NCBI GenBank assembly: GCA_000474255.1
Contig: BATO01000001.1
Span: forward strand, 1-64,000
Source: Aquipseudomonas alcaligenes MRY13-0052
GTDB lineage: Bacteria > Pseudomonadota > Gammaproteobacteria > Pseudomonadales > Pseudomonadaceae
Length of the DNA: 64,000 bases
Direction: 5' to 3'
How positions within the stretch are numbered: the first letter of the stretch is position 1; each line of letters opens with the position of its first letter. A program made the translations under genes and the position numbers. The notes below the pieces were generated by a model. The model was not told the origin of the DNA, did no database searches, and was given only the letters and a program-made list of their open reading frames with translations. Of this stretch, positions 18,676 to 28,544 are shown piece after piece.

Positions 18676-18697
18676 AGGGCCCCCATTCGGGGGCCTT
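18676..18697 (+). terminator. Rho-independent terminator of the OmpA-like gene
   Basis: GGCCCCC (18678-18684), loop ATTC, GGGGGCC (18689-18695), then TTGTCGTTT, 17 bp past the stop. Confidence 0.8.
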
Positions 18698-18849
18698 GTC
18701 GTTTCATGCCGTCCGTCGTCTCCCTGCTGGCGCAAGGCCATGGTGCCGATTCCTGACTAGACTGCCGACATGGTTCCCGCGAACCATGATTTGCCGGTCG
18801 GATGCCCCTCCAAGGCGGGCTCCCGGACAAGGAACGGACAGGAGCATTC

Positions 18850-21800
18850 ATGGACGAGCGTACCGGCACCTCCGCGAGGAAACCCTGGTTGCCCCTGGTG
18901 GTGGCGCTGGCCTTGCTGGTGGGGCTTGGCGGCCTGGTGCTGTGGCAGTGGCTGGCGCTGGAAAACCGCAACCAGGCGGAGTACCAGCGGCGTTTCGGCC
19001 TGGAAAGCGAAGAGATCGCCGAGCGTCTCGCGACCCGCATGCGCGCCTACGAAATGGTGCTGCGAGGCATGTCCGGCCTGCTGGTGGGCAGCTCCGACGT
19101 GCTTCCGGATGAATGGGCCAAGGCGGCCGACCAACTGCACCTGCAGGACCGCTACCCGGGCATCCAGGCGCTGGCCTGGGGCCGCTATCTCAAGCGTGAC
19201 CAGCTCAACGACTTCGTCGGCACCACCCAGGCCGATGGACGCCGCGACTTCCGCGTCTTCCCGCCCGGCCCGCGCGACGAGTATGTGGTGGTGGACTACA
19301 CCAGCCCGCTGGACTGGCGCAACCGCCGCACCCTCGGCTTCGACATGCTCAGCGAGCCGGTGCGGGCGCAGGCCATCGAGCAGGCCCGGGAAAGCGGCGA
19401 GGCACGCCTCACCGGTCCCCTGAGGTTGAAGCAGGAGACCGACCAGGACCTTCAGAGCGGTGTGCTGCTCTACATGCCCGTGTACCGTTCGAACGCCCCG
19501 GCGACCACCGCCGACGAGCGGCGCGAGGCCTTCATCGGTGCGGTGGCCGGGGCCTTCCGCCTGCATGACCTGATGAGCGGCATCCTCGGCAACCGGGTGC
19601 GCCTGTACCGAGTCGGCGTCAGCGACCTGGAGGCCGGAGCCGTGCTGCTCGACGATGCCATCGACAACGGCCTTCCACCGCGCTTCGAAGAGCAGCGCCA
19701 GATCAAGCTGTTTGGCCGCACCTGGGCACTGAAGGTGAGCAGCACTGCCGAATATGAAGCGTTGCTGGTGGATGATCGCCTCAGCTACAGCCTGTGGACC
19801 GGCCTGGCCGCCGCGCTGCTGTTGTCGCTGCTGGTGGGCGGCTACCTGCACCTGCGCGAGCGCCAACTCGCCGCCAGCGACCAGGCATCCTCGTTGCTGC
19901 GCGAGCGCGAGGAGCGCTTGCGCATCCTGGTCGAGCGCCTGCCCGTGGCGACCCTGCTATGCGATGCCCAGGGCCGCATCGAGATGGCCAATCGCAGTGC
20001 CGCCGAGCTGCTCGGCTGCGAATCCGACCTGCTTTCCGGCCAGCGTGTGCGTCGCTACCTGCCACGCCTGCTGGACCTCGACGAAGAGCGGCTGCGCAGT
20101 GGCGAGGAAGAGTTCCAGATCCAGCGCGACGATGGCGGCGATGGCCTCGCCTCCCTGAGCCTGACCTCCCTGAACCAGCGCGACGGCACGCGCTACCTGA
20201 TCAACCTGGTGGACCTCCAGGCGAGGCGTGCCGCCGAGGAGCGTTTCCGCCTGGTGGTGGAGGCCTCGCCCAACGCCATCATCCTGGTGGACCTGCGCGG
20301 CAGCATCGTCATGGTCAACCGCCAGGCCGAGCAGATGTTCGGCTACAGCCGCCAGGAGCTGCTCGGCGCCACCGTAGAGCGCCTGCTGCCGGAGGCCCTG
20401 CGCGAGGCCCATGTGGGGCTGCGCGAAGGCTTCCAGAAGAACCCCGAGCCCCGGCGCATGGGCAACAACCGCGAGCTGTTCGGCCAGCACCGCGACGGCC
20501 GCATGATTCCCCTGGAAGTGGGCCTGTCGCCGATCCGCAGCGGCCGCGAGACCTGGGTCCAGGCGGTGGTCATCGACATCAGCGAGCGCAAGGCCGCCGA
20601 GCAGCGCCTGCGTGACCAGGCCGAGCAACTGATCCTGGCCAACCGCTACAAGTCGGAATTCCTCGCCAACATGTCCCACGAGCTGCGCACGCCGCTCAAC
20701 AGCATCCTCATTCTCAGCGACCAGTTGCGCCAGAACAGCGCCGGCAACCTCACCGAGAAGCAGTCGCGCCATGCCGACATCGTCCACCGCGCCGGCAGTG
20801 ACCTGCTGCAGTTGATCAATGACGTGCTCGACCTGGCCAAGGTCGAGGCCGGGCGCATGCAGCTCAAGCTGGAGCCGCTCAATGTGCAGGATGTGCTGGT
20901 GGAACTGGACGCCAGCCTGCGCCCCATGGCCGAGATCAAGGCCCTGCGCCTGATCACCGGGGTGGAGCCCGGCGTGCCCCGGGTCATCCACAGCGACCGC
21001 GTGCGCCTGCACCAGATCCTGCGCAACCTGCTCTCCAATGCCCTGAAGTTCACCGAGCAGGGCGAGGTGGAGCTGAGTGTCGGGGTCATCGACCGCACCG
21101 ATGGCGATGGCCGCGAGATCATCCGCTTCACCGTGCGTGATACCGGCATCGGCATCCCTGCCGAGCAGCACGAGCGTATCTTCCAGGCCTTCCAGCAGAT
21201 CGACGGCTCCACCAGCCGGCGCTTCGGTGGCACCGGCCTGGGCCTGGCCATCACCCGCCAGCTGGTGCTGGCCCTGGATGGCCAGATCCGCATCACCAGC
21301 ACGCCGGGGCAGGGCTCCAGCTTCATCGTCGAACTGCCGGTGGCGGTGGGCTTCGAGGCGGAGAAAGAGGCTGACGGCGAGGCCCTGCCTGTACGCAACG
21401 GCACCGGGCCGGCGGTGCTCATCGTCGAAGACGACGGTGATTTCGCCAGCGTCATCGCCGAAGCCGCGCAGAGCCATGGCTATGCCACCGTGCTCTGCGG
21501 CAGTGGCCGACAGGCGGTCGCCCTGCTGCAGCAGGAGCGCTTCGCGGCGGTGATCCTCGACATCCTCCTGCCGGACGTCAGCGGCTGGCAGATCTACCGG
21601 GGCCTGCGCAGCCAGGCCCTGCACCGCGGCACGCCGGTGCACATCATCTCCTGCGTGCCGCAGCCGACAGATTGGTTGGACGATTCCACCCGTTACCTGG
21701 TCAAACCCATCGCCCGGGAAGATCTGGAACGGGTCTTCAACGACCTCGAAGCCAATGTGCCCCCGGACCCGCATCGCCTGCTGCTGGTGGAGGACGTCGC

Positions 21801-22581
21801 CATCGAACGTGATCACTACCGCGATCACCTGGAGGAGCTGGGCTTCTCCGTAACGGCCGCAAGCAGTGCCGAAAGCGCCCGCCAGGCCTACGCGGACGGG
21901 CGTTTCGCTGCGCTGGTGATCGACCTCGACCTGCCCGACCAGGACGGTTTCGACCTGCTAGATAGCCTTGATCGACAGCGTCCGCTGGCTGACTCGCGTG
22001 TGGTGATCAACACTGGGGTGGACGTCACCCTGCAGACCCTGCAGCGACTGCGCCGCTATTCGGCGGTGGTGGTGCGCAAGGCGGGGGATGACCTGGATGG
22101 GCTGAGCTCGGCGGTGCAGGGCTTCCTCGGCACCGTCCGTACCCTCGCCGGGCAGGCGCCGGGAGAGGCGGGAAGCCGCTCGCTGCAAGGGATGCGCGTG
22201 CTGTTGGTGGATGACGATGTACGCAATATCTATGCGCTCAGTGCGCTGCTGGACGAGGTCGGCCTCGACGTCAGCGCCGCGCGGGATGGCCTGGAGGCCA
22301 TCGAGAGTTACCAGCGTGAACCCTTCGACCTGATTCTGATGGATATGGCGATGCCCAACATGGACGGATACACCGCAACCCGCCTGCTCAAGGACGAGCA
22401 TGGCTGCAACATCCCGATCATCGCGCTCACCGCCCATGCGATGAAGGGTGACCGGGAGAAGTGCATTACCGCAGGTGCCGACGACTACCTGGCCAAGCCC
22501 GTGAGCCGCCAGGAACTGATCGACCTGCTCCATCGCTGGCTGGACGTTTCCGGAGGCAGCGATGATGCAGCCACTGCCTAA
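18850..22581 (+). CDS. Hybrid sensor histidine kinase: CHASE-PAS-PAS-HisKA-HATPase-three receivers
   Basis: A 1243-residue inner-membrane kinase. Order: transmembrane segment (about 13-35), periplasmic CHASE-type sensor (about 70-270), second transmembrane segment (about 311-336), two PAS domains (from about 356 and 465), HisKA with phospho-acceptor His610 in MSHELRTPLN, an ATPase domain with NALKFTE, DTGIGIP and GGTGLGL boxes, and three receivers with probable acceptors Asp904, Asp1025 and Asp1165. The last receiver is the most canonical (LILMDMAMPNMDG). The ATG at 18850 has AGGAG 6 nt upstream and was preferred over a frame opening at 18802. The gene overlaps the following GGDEF-EAL gene by 20 bp, so the two very likely signal together. 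Confidence 0.92.
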   Translation: MDERTGTSARKPWLPLVVALALLVGLGGLVLWQWLALENRNQAEYQRRFGLESEEIAERLATRMRAYEMVLRGMSGLLVGSSDVLPDEWAKAADQLHLQDRYPGIQALAWGRYLKRDQLNDFVGTTQADGRRDFRVFPPGPRDEYVVVDYTSPLDWRNRRTLGFDMLSEPVRAQAIEQARESGEARLTGPLRLKQETDQDLQSGVLLYMPVYRSNAPATTADERREAFIGAVAGAFRLHDLMSGILGNRVRLYRVGVSDLEAGAVLLDDAIDNGLPPRFEEQRQIKLFGRTWALKVSSTAEYEALLVDDRLSYSLWTGLAAALLLSLLVGGYLHLRERQLAASDQASSLLREREERLRILVERLPVATLLCDAQGRIEMANRSAAELLGCESDLLSGQRVRRYLPRLLDLDEERLRSGEEEFQIQRDDGGDGLASLSLTSLNQRDGTRYLINLVDLQARRAAEERFRLVVEASPNAIILVDLRGSIVMVNRQAEQMFGYSRQELLGATVERLLPEALREAHVGLREGFQKNPEPRRMGNNRELFGQHRDGRMIPLEVGLSPIRSGRETWVQAVVIDISERKAAEQRLRDQAEQLILANRYKSEFLANMSHELRTPLNSILILSDQLRQNSAGNLTEKQSRHADIVHRAGSDLLQLINDVLDLAKVEAGRMQLKLEPLNVQDVLVELDASLRPMAEIKALRLITGVEPGVPRVIHSDRVRLHQILRNLLSNALKFTEQGEVELSVGVIDRTDGDGREIIRFTVRDTGIGIPAEQHERIFQAFQQIDGSTSRRFGGTGLGLAITRQLVLALDGQIRITSTPGQGSSFIVELPVAVGFEAEKEADGEALPVRNGTGPAVLIVEDDGDFASVIAEAAQSHGYATVLCGSGRQAVALLQQERFAAVILDILLPDVSGWQIYRGLRSQALHRGTPVHIISCVPQPTDWLDDSTRYLVKPIAREDLERVFNDLEANVPPDPHRLLLVEDVAIERDHYRDHLEELGFSVTAASSAESARQAYADGRFAALVIDLDLPDQDGFDLLDSLDRQRPLADSRVVINTGVDVTLQTLQRLRRYSAVVVRKAGDDLDGLSSAVQGFLGTVRTLAGQAPGEAGSRSLQGMRVLLVDDDVRNIYALSALLDEVGLDVSAARDGLEAIESYQREPFDLILMDMAMPNMDGYTATRLLKDEHGCNIPIIALTAHAMKGDREKCITAGADDYLAKPVSRQELIDLLHRWLDVSGGSDDAATA

Positions 22582-24697
22582 GCTCAAGGGACCCGAAAAC
22601 ATCCTCCTGGTGGTCGATGACCGCCACGAGAACCTCGCCGCCATGGAGGCGGTGCTGGACGACTCCAGCTGGGACGTACGCACCGTCGACTCGGGGGAGG
22701 CGGCCCTGCAATGCCTGCTGGAGGAGGAAGTGGGGCTGGTGCTGCTCGATGTGCAGATGCCGAAGATGGACGGCTTCGAAGTCGCTCGGCTGATGCGCGG
22801 CAGCCCGCACACCCGCTACACGCCGATCATCTTCATCTCCGCCATCGCCCACACCCAGGAAGCCGTGCTGCGTGGCTACGCCAGTGGCGCGGTGGACTTC
22901 ATCCTCAAGCCCTTCGACCCGCAGGTGCTGCGGCACAAGGTGCAGTCGCTGCTGGAGCACGAGCGCAACCGCCGTGACCTGCTGCAGCTGACCCAGCAGC
23001 TGGACAGCGCCCGCGCCTTCAACGCCTCGGTGCTGGAGAATGCCGCCGAAGGCATCCTGGTGGTGGGCGAGGACGGCATGGTCAACTTCGCCAACCCGGC
23101 CATGGCGCTGATGCTGCAGGGCTCGGTCAGCGACCTCGAAGGCAGCCCCTTCCTCTCGCTGCTCTCCAGCCCCGAGATCGTCGGCGATTGGCGCCTGTCG
23201 GAGTTCTACCGCCACTGGAAGCGCGGCGAGCCCTACCGCCTGCACGACGCGGTGCTCAACACCCTCAATGGCGGCACGCTGCCGGTGGCCCTGTCCTGCG
23301 CGCCGCTGCCCCGGGCCCAGCGCTCGATGGTGGTGATCAGCCTGGACATGTCCGCAGTGCGCCAGCTGCACGCGCAGCTCGAATCCCAGGCCATCACCGA
23401 TGCGCTCACCGGGTTGCTCAACCGCCGTGGTTTCCACCAATCGCTGGATGCGGCGCTGGCGCGTATCGAGCGCAGCGGCAAGCGCATGGCGGTGCTCTAC
23501 CTCGACCTCGACGGCTTCAAGCGCATCAATGATTCCCTCGGCCACGACGCCGGCGACCAGGTGCTGCGGCGCGTTTCCGAACAGCTCAAGACCTGCCTGC
23601 GCCCCTACGACATCCTCGCGCGCATGGGCGGTGACGAATTCACCGCGCTGATCGACTCCCTGGAGCACCCGGAAGACGCGGCCAGGGTGGCCGAGAAGCT
23701 CATCGAGCTGGTGTCGGTGCGCTACCGCATCGACGGCATCGACATCACCCTCGGCGCCAGTGTCGGCATCGCCTGCTTCCCCGAATGCGGGCAGACCGTG
23801 GACGGCCTGTTGCGCGCGGCGGACATCGCCATGTACGAGGCCAAGCGTGCCGGCCGCCAGCAGTACCGCTTCTTCTCCCCGGAAATGAACGGCCGCGCCC
23901 GCTCGCGGCTGATGCTGGAAGAGAGCCTGCGCAACGCCATCGAGCAGGATGATTTCGTGCTCGTCTACCAGCCGCAGATCTACCTCGACAGCGGCCGCCT
24001 GCGCGGCTTCGAGGCGCTGCTGCGCTGGGAGCACCGGGTCGCCGGCACCGTCGCCCCCAACGTGTTCATCCCGCTGCTGGAGGAGACCCGGCTGATCAAC
24101 CGCCTGGGCGACTGGATCCTCGAGCAGGGGGTCAGCCAATGCACCCAGTGGCGGGAGCGCTTTGGCGAGGACCTGGTGATCAGCATCAACTTCAGCCCGG
24201 TGCAGTTCGGCATGCCGACCCTGGTGGACGACCTGCGCGAGGTGCTGGCGACGCACGGGCTGAAACCGTCGCAGATCGAAGTGGAGGTCACCGAAAGCGC
24301 GCTGATGCAGGACCTGGACAACACCCGCGAGCAGCTGCGCCAGCTGCGCGAGCTGGGCGTGCGCATCGCCATCGATGACTTCGGCACCGGCTACTCGTCC
24401 CTGGCCTACCTGCGCCACTTCGAGCTGGACACGCTGAAGATCGACCGCCTGTTCATCTCCAACATGCTGGAGTCGCCCCGCGACGCCGCCGTGGTCAGCA
24501 CCATCATCGACCTGGGCAGCCACCTGGGGCTGGAGGTGATCGCCGAGGGCGTGGAAACCCTGGCCCAGCGCGACTGGCTGATCGACCACGGCTGCTCGAT
24601 CATGCAGGGCTTCCTGGTTTCCCCGGGGCTGCCGGTGGCCAAGGCCGAGAGCTTCCCCCTGCAGGTGGACTGGGCGAGCTTCAAGCCACAGGGCTGA
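22562..24697 (+). CDS. REC-PAS-GGDEF-EAL response regulator (cyclic-di-GMP turnover)
   Basis: A 711-residue cytoplasmic protein. The receiver has acceptor Asp63 (LVLLDVQMPKMDG), followed by a coiled-coil and a PAS domain (about 155-270). A GGDEF domain follows with the intact motif at 356-360 and an inhibitory-site RPYD exactly 5 residues upstream, then an EAL domain with FEALLRWE (about 482-489), ITFSP-type Asn in INFSPVQF, and the DDFGTGYSSL loop. Both the cyclase and the phosphodiesterase therefore look competent. Its start lies inside the 3' end of the hybrid kinase gene, with GGAGG 4 nt before ATGATG, which suggests translational coupling. The kinase most likely phosphorylates Asp63 and switches the balance of the two activities. 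Confidence 0.92.
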   Translation: MMQPLPKLKGPENILLVVDDRHENLAAMEAVLDDSSWDVRTVDSGEAALQCLLEEEVGLVLLDVQMPKMDGFEVARLMRGSPHTRYTPIIFISAIAHTQEAVLRGYASGAVDFILKPFDPQVLRHKVQSLLEHERNRRDLLQLTQQLDSARAFNASVLENAAEGILVVGEDGMVNFANPAMALMLQGSVSDLEGSPFLSLLSSPEIVGDWRLSEFYRHWKRGEPYRLHDAVLNTLNGGTLPVALSCAPLPRAQRSMVVISLDMSAVRQLHAQLESQAITDALTGLLNRRGFHQSLDAALARIERSGKRMAVLYLDLDGFKRINDSLGHDAGDQVLRRVSEQLKTCLRPYDILARMGGDEFTALIDSLEHPEDAARVAEKLIELVSVRYRIDGIDITLGASVGIACFPECGQTVDGLLRAADIAMYEAKRAGRQQYRFFSPEMNGRARSRLMLEESLRNAIEQDDFVLVYQPQIYLDSGRLRGFEALLRWEHRVAGTVAPNVFIPLLEETRLINRLGDWILEQGVSQCTQWRERFGEDLVISINFSPVQFGMPTLVDDLREVLATHGLKPSQIEVEVTESALMQDLDNTREQLRQLRELGVRIAIDDFGTGYSSLAYLRHFELDTLKIDRLFISNMLESPRDAAVVSTIIDLGSHLGLEVIAEGVETLAQRDWLIDHGCSIMQGFLVSPGLPVAKAESFPLQVDWASFKPQG

Positions 24698-24840
24698 GGC
24701 CACTGCGCGACGCCCGCCCCGGGCGCCGCGCACATACCCATCCGCGACTACGACCAAATGATGGCAAGCGCCGGTCATGGGGCGTCCTACACTTGCCCCA
24801 CGGCGCGCCCGTGCAGCCGGCCAACCCAAGGAGTTTTCCC

Positions 24841-25152
24841 ATGCATTGCCTGTTTGTGGCCTATCCGAACAACGAGGGCGGCACCTTCGATTTCACCTAC
24901 TACCTGGAAAAACACATCCCCATGGTCAGCGAGATGCTGGGGGACAACTTCGTCAAGGCCGAAGTCCGCAAGGGCCTCGCCTCCGGTGACGGCTCCGCCG
25001 CGCCCTTCCTCTGCGTGGCGAATATCTGGATCAAATCCATCGACAGCCTCCAGGCCTCGCTGCGCAAGCACGGCCAGGCGATCAACGAAGACATTCCCCG
25101 CTACACCAACATCGCCCCGCTGCTGCAGGTGGACGAGGTGATCTCGGGTTAA
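24841..25152 (+). CDS. EthD family protein
   Basis: A 103-residue small protein of the EthD/dimeric alpha-beta barrel group, named after a protein of ethyl tert-butyl ether breakdown. Typical features are an N-terminal strand (CLFVAYPN), TYYLEKHIPM (residues 20-29; the family's Y-x3-H-x-P pattern) and a C-terminal TNIAPLLQVDEVI. Members act as small dimers with enzymatic or stability roles that are mostly unknown. The ATG at 24841 has AAGGAG 7 nt upstream; a longer frame to 24793 lacks such a site. It stands alone after the signalling pair. Confidence 0.85.
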   Translation: MHCLFVAYPNNEGGTFDFTYYLEKHIPMVSEMLGDNFVKAEVRKGLASGDGSAAPFLCVANIWIKSIDSLQASLRKHGQAINEDIPRYTNIAPLLQVDEVISG

Positions 25153-25162
25153 GGCAGACATC

Positions 25163-25200
25163 CGTAGGTTGGCGCCGAGCGCAGCGAGGCCCAACGCAGC
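25163..25200 (+). repeat. Intergenic repeat CGTAGGTTGGCGCCGAG..., copy 1
   Basis: A 38-nt unit that matches 31499-31536 (inverted) at 37 of 38 positions and 37847-37880 (inverted) more weakly. The unit can fold on itself through GTTGG/CCAAC. Confidence 0.75.
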
Positions 25201-25235
25201 AGGGCCCGGCATCGTTGCATTGGGTGTGTGACGGG

Positions 25236-25297
25236 TAGGTCGGGTGCAACCCGACGCCTCTCCGTGCGCCACTTCGCGGGTTTCACCCGCCCTACGG
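25236..25297 (+). repeat. Composite repeat GGTCGGGTGCAACCCGAC ... CGGGTTTCACCCGCCCTACGG, copy 1
   Basis: Two hairpin modules (GTCGGGTGCAACCCGAC and GCGGGTTTCACCCGC) joined by a variable spacer. The same pair recurs at 31282-31342. Both copies lie close to a copy of the CGTAGGTTGG repeat, so the modules travel together. Confidence 0.7.
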
Positions 25298-25339
25298 GGC
25301 TGGCTCATGGAGCCCGCCGATCGAATACTCACCCATGAA

Positions 25340-25363
25340 AAAGCCCGCCAATCGGCGGGCTTT
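25340..25363. terminator. Bidirectional terminator
   Basis: AAAGCCCGCC and GGCGGGCTTT around AATC, with A and T runs outside. It serves the convergent acyltransferase gene and probably the EthD gene. Confidence 0.85.
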
Positions 25364-25382
25364 CGCGTTCCGGGGCGCTGCC

Positions 25383-26291
25383 TCAGCGGCTCGGTGGGAA
25401 CTGCTGGTGCAACTGCTCCAGCTCGGCGTCCTTGGTTTCCCACAGCTGGTTGACCCAGAGCTGGAAGGTCTTGCGGTAGGCCTCGTCCTGGTCGTAGCTG
25501 CGGCCGATGAATTCCTGGGGAATCGGCATCGCCTGGATACGCACGATCACCTCGGGGATGTTCCCGGCCATCAGGGTCCAGAAGCTCGGGTTGCCTTCGG
25601 GGTAATGGATGGTGACGTTGAGCAGCGCCTGCATCTGCTCGCCCATGGCGTCGAGGACGAAGGCGATGCCGCCGGCCTTGGGCTTGAGCAGGTACTTGAA
25701 GGGCGAGTTCTGCTCACGGTGCTTCTGCTCGGTGAAGCGCGTGCCTTCGAGGAAGTTGAAGATGCCCACCGGGTTGTCGCGGAACTTGTCGCAGGTGCGG
25801 CGGGTGGTTTCCAGGTCCTTGCCCTTCTTCTCCGGGTGCTTGGCCAGGTAGGCCTTGGAGTAGCGCTTCATGAAGGGGAATTCCAGCGCCCACCAGCACA
25901 GGCCGATCACCGGGACCCAGATCAGCTCCTGCTTGAGGAAGAACTTCAGCGGGCGGATGCGGCGGTTGAGCACGTACTGCAGTACCAGGATGTCCACCCA
26001 GCTCTGGTGATTGCTGGTGACCAGGTAGGAGTGCTGGTAATCGAGGCCTTCGAGGCCTTCCACCCGCCAGCGGGTGTCGCGCACCTGGTTCATCCACACC
26101 TTGTTGCAGCTCACCCAGCCCTCGTGGATGAAGTTCACCACCCAGTTCAAGGCCAGGCGCACGGGGCGGAAGGGCAGGGCCATCTTCAGCAGGCTGACGG
26201 CGAACAGCGGCCAGCACCAGAACAAGGTATTGAGCGCCAGCAGCAGGGAGGCGATGACGCCGCGCACGGAAGCGGGAAAGAAACTCAGCAT
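25383..26291 (-). CDS. Membrane acyltransferase (PlsC/YihG-like)
   Basis: A 302-residue inner-membrane protein of the 1-acylglycerol-3-phosphate acyltransferase superfamily. An N-terminal hydrophobic region (about residues 10-40) anchors it. The catalytic motif NHQSWVD (the family's H-x4-D) sits near residue 92, and the substrate-binding motif FLEGTRF lies about 70 residues later. The long form with the HPEKKGKDLETTRRTC insert resembles YihG rather than PlsC itself, so it probably adjusts fatty acyl composition of phospholipids. The ATG at 26291 begins the anchor; a frame to 26402 adds an unlikely leader. Confidence 0.87.
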   Translation of the reverse strand: MLSFFPASVRGVIASLLLALNTLFWCWPLFAVSLLKMALPFRPVRLALNWVVNFIHEGWVSCNKVWMNQVRDTRWRVEGLEGLDYQHSYLVTSNHQSWVDILVLQYVLNRRIRPLKFFLKQELIWVPVIGLCWWALEFPFMKRYSKAYLAKHPEKKGKDLETTRRTCDKFRDNPVGIFNFLEGTRFTEQKHREQNSPFKYLLKPKAGGIAFVLDAMGEQMQALLNVTIHYPEGNPSFWTLMAGNIPEVIVRIQAMPIPQEFIGRSYDQDEAYRKTFQLWVNQLWETKDAELEQLHQQFPPSR

Positions 26292-26456
26292 GGAAGGTCG
26301 GGACCTCGTTCCTGGACGGTCTCTGCCGCCCTGTTGAGGGGACGCTGCGAACGCAGCGGGGCCAGTGGTGGCACAGGTTAACGCCTGTTCACTGAACTGC
26401 AAGCGGCAAGGGTGACCGCCCGGTCGGGCAGCGCGGCCACCCGCCGGGCAGGGTGC

Positions 26457-28535
26457 TCAGTCGCGGGTCGCCGCCTGGATGGCGGTGAGGGCGATGGTGT
26501 AGACGATGTCGTCCACCAGGGCGCCGCGGGAGAGGTCATTCACCGGTTTGCGCAGGCCCTGCAGCATGGGGCCGACGCTGACCACCTGGGCGCTGCGCTG
26601 CACCGCCTTGTAGGTGGTGTTGCCGGTGTTCAGGTCGGGGAACACGAACACCGTGGCATGGCCGGCCACCGGGCTGTTGGGGGCCTTCTGCCGGCCGACG
26701 CTGTCGATGGCGGCGGCGTCGTACTGCAGCGGCCCGTCGATCAGCAGGTCAGGGCGTGCGGCACGGGCCAGGCGGGTGGCTTCGCGCACCTTCTCCACTT
26801 CCTCGCCACTGCCGGAGTCGCCGGTGGAATAGCTGATCATCGCCACCTTGGGCTCGATGCCGAAGGCGGCGGCCGAGTCGGCGCTCTGCAGGGCGATTTC
26901 CGCCAGCTCGGCGGCGCTCGGGTCGGGGTTCACCGCGCAGTCGCCATAGACCACCACCTGCTCCGGCAGGAGCATGAAGAACACCGATGACACCAGCTTG
27001 TAGCCCGGCGCGGTCTTGATCAGCTGCAGGGCCGGGCGAATGGTGTTGGCGGTGGTGTGCACGGCGCCGGACACCAGGCCGTCCACCTCGCCCAGGGCCA
27101 GCATCATGGTGCCCAGCACCACGCTGTCCTCCAGCTGCGCAGCGGCCATGGGTGCGTTGAGGCCCTTGCCCTGGCGCAGTTCGACCATGGGCTCGACGTA
27201 GCGCGGACGCACCAGGTCCGGGTCGAGGATCTCCAGTCCCTCGGGCAGCACGATGCCCTGGGCGACGGCCACCGCCTGCACCTCCTCGGGCTTGGCCAGC
27301 AGCACGCAGCGGGCGATGCCACGGGCCTGGCAGATGGCGGCAGCCTGCACGGTGCGCGGCTCGGCGCCTTCGGGCAGGACGATGCGCTTGCCGGCCAGTT
27401 GCGCCCGTTTCACCAGCTGGTGGCGGAAGGCCGGGGGCGACAGGCGCAGCTCGCGCGGGGTGCCGCAGCGGTCGCGCAGCCAATCCTGGTCGAGGAAGCG
27501 GGCGACGAACTCGGTGACCTTCTCCGCGCGCTCGCGGTCGTCCACCGGGATTTCCTTGTTCATGCGGTTGAGGTTGGTGGCCGTGTCGTAGGAGCCGGTG
27601 GCCACGGCCAGCACCGGCAGGCCGCCCTGCAGGGCGCCGCGGCACAGTTCCATGATGCGCGGGTCCGGCGGGAAGTCGCTGCACAGCAGCAGGCCGGCCA
27701 GGGGCACGCCGTTCATGGCGGCCAGGCTGGCGGCGAGGATGATGTCGTCGCGGTCCCCCGGGGTCACCACCAGCACGCCGGGCTTGAGCAGCGGCACGGT
27801 GTTGGGCACGGCGCGGGCGCAGAGGACGATGGTCTGCACCCGGCGCTGTTCGTAGTCACCGGCGTTGATCACCCGCGCGCCCAGCAGGTCGGCCACGTCG
27901 CGGGTGCGTGCGGCGTTCAGCTCGTCTTCCCAAGGGATGCAGCCGAGCAGGCGGAAGTCGTCGCTGCGCAGGAGCGAGGAGTTCTCGCGGATCTGCTCGG
28001 CGAAGTCCGCCTCGCGCACCTTGTTGAGGATCACCCCGAGCACCTTGGGGTCGCGCGGCCCGCCGAACAACTGGGCCTGGATCTCGATGCGGTCGGAGAG
28101 CTCGGTGATGGTTTCGTTTTCCGGGGCCGAGACCAGGATCACCTCGGCGTCCAGGCTCTTGGCCAGGTGGAAGTTGACCCGTGCCGCGTAGCTGGCGTGG
28201 CGGGTGGGCACCATGCCTTCGACTATCACCACGTCCTTGCCTTCGGCGGCCTGCTGGTAGCGGCTGACGATCTCTTCCAGCAGCTCGTCGAGCTGGCCGT
28301 CGCCGAGCATGCGCTCGACCTGGGACAGCTCCAGCGCCTTGGGCGCGGTGAGGCCGTGGGTGCGGGCGATCAGTTCGCTGGAGCGCTCGGGGCCGCGGTC
28401 GCCCGGGTGGGGCTGGGCGATGGGCTTGTAGAAGCCGACCTTGAGGCCGGCCAGCTCCAGGGCGCGGACCAGGCCCAGGCTGATGGAGGTGAGGCCGACG
28501 CCGAAACCGGTGGGGGCGATGAAGAATGTATGCAT
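26457..28535 (-). CDS. pta: Phosphate acetyltransferase
   Basis: A 692-residue cytoplasmic enzyme converting acetyl-CoA and phosphate to acetyl-phosphate and CoA. It is the long form: an N-terminal dethiobiotin-synthetase-like P-loop domain (IAPTGFGVGLTS), a middle DRTGG-type regulatory region, and a C-terminal catalytic domain from about residue 370 containing FPDLNTGNTTYK and the active-site region VHTTANTIRPALQLI. It follows ackA by 9 bp, forming the acetate switch operon together with the small DUF3565 gene upstream. The P-loop domain senses metabolites in relatives. Confidence 0.95.
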   Translation of the reverse strand: MHTFFIAPTGFGVGLTSISLGLVRALELAGLKVGFYKPIAQPHPGDRGPERSSELIARTHGLTAPKALELSQVERMLGDGQLDELLEEIVSRYQQAAEGKDVVIVEGMVPTRHASYAARVNFHLAKSLDAEVILVSAPENETITELSDRIEIQAQLFGGPRDPKVLGVILNKVREADFAEQIRENSSLLRSDDFRLLGCIPWEDELNAARTRDVADLLGARVINAGDYEQRRVQTIVLCARAVPNTVPLLKPGVLVVTPGDRDDIILAASLAAMNGVPLAGLLLCSDFPPDPRIMELCRGALQGGLPVLAVATGSYDTATNLNRMNKEIPVDDRERAEKVTEFVARFLDQDWLRDRCGTPRELRLSPPAFRHQLVKRAQLAGKRIVLPEGAEPRTVQAAAICQARGIARCVLLAKPEEVQAVAVAQGIVLPEGLEILDPDLVRPRYVEPMVELRQGKGLNAPMAAAQLEDSVVLGTMMLALGEVDGLVSGAVHTTANTIRPALQLIKTAPGYKLVSSVFFMLLPEQVVVYGDCAVNPDPSAAELAEIALQSADSAAAFGIEPKVAMISYSTGDSGSGEEVEKVREATRLARAARPDLLIDGPLQYDAAAIDSVGRQKAPNSPVAGHATVFVFPDLNTGNTTYKAVQRSAQVVSVGPMLQGLRKPVNDLSRGALVDDIVYTIALTAIQAATRD

Positions 28536-28544
28536 GGAGCCGCC

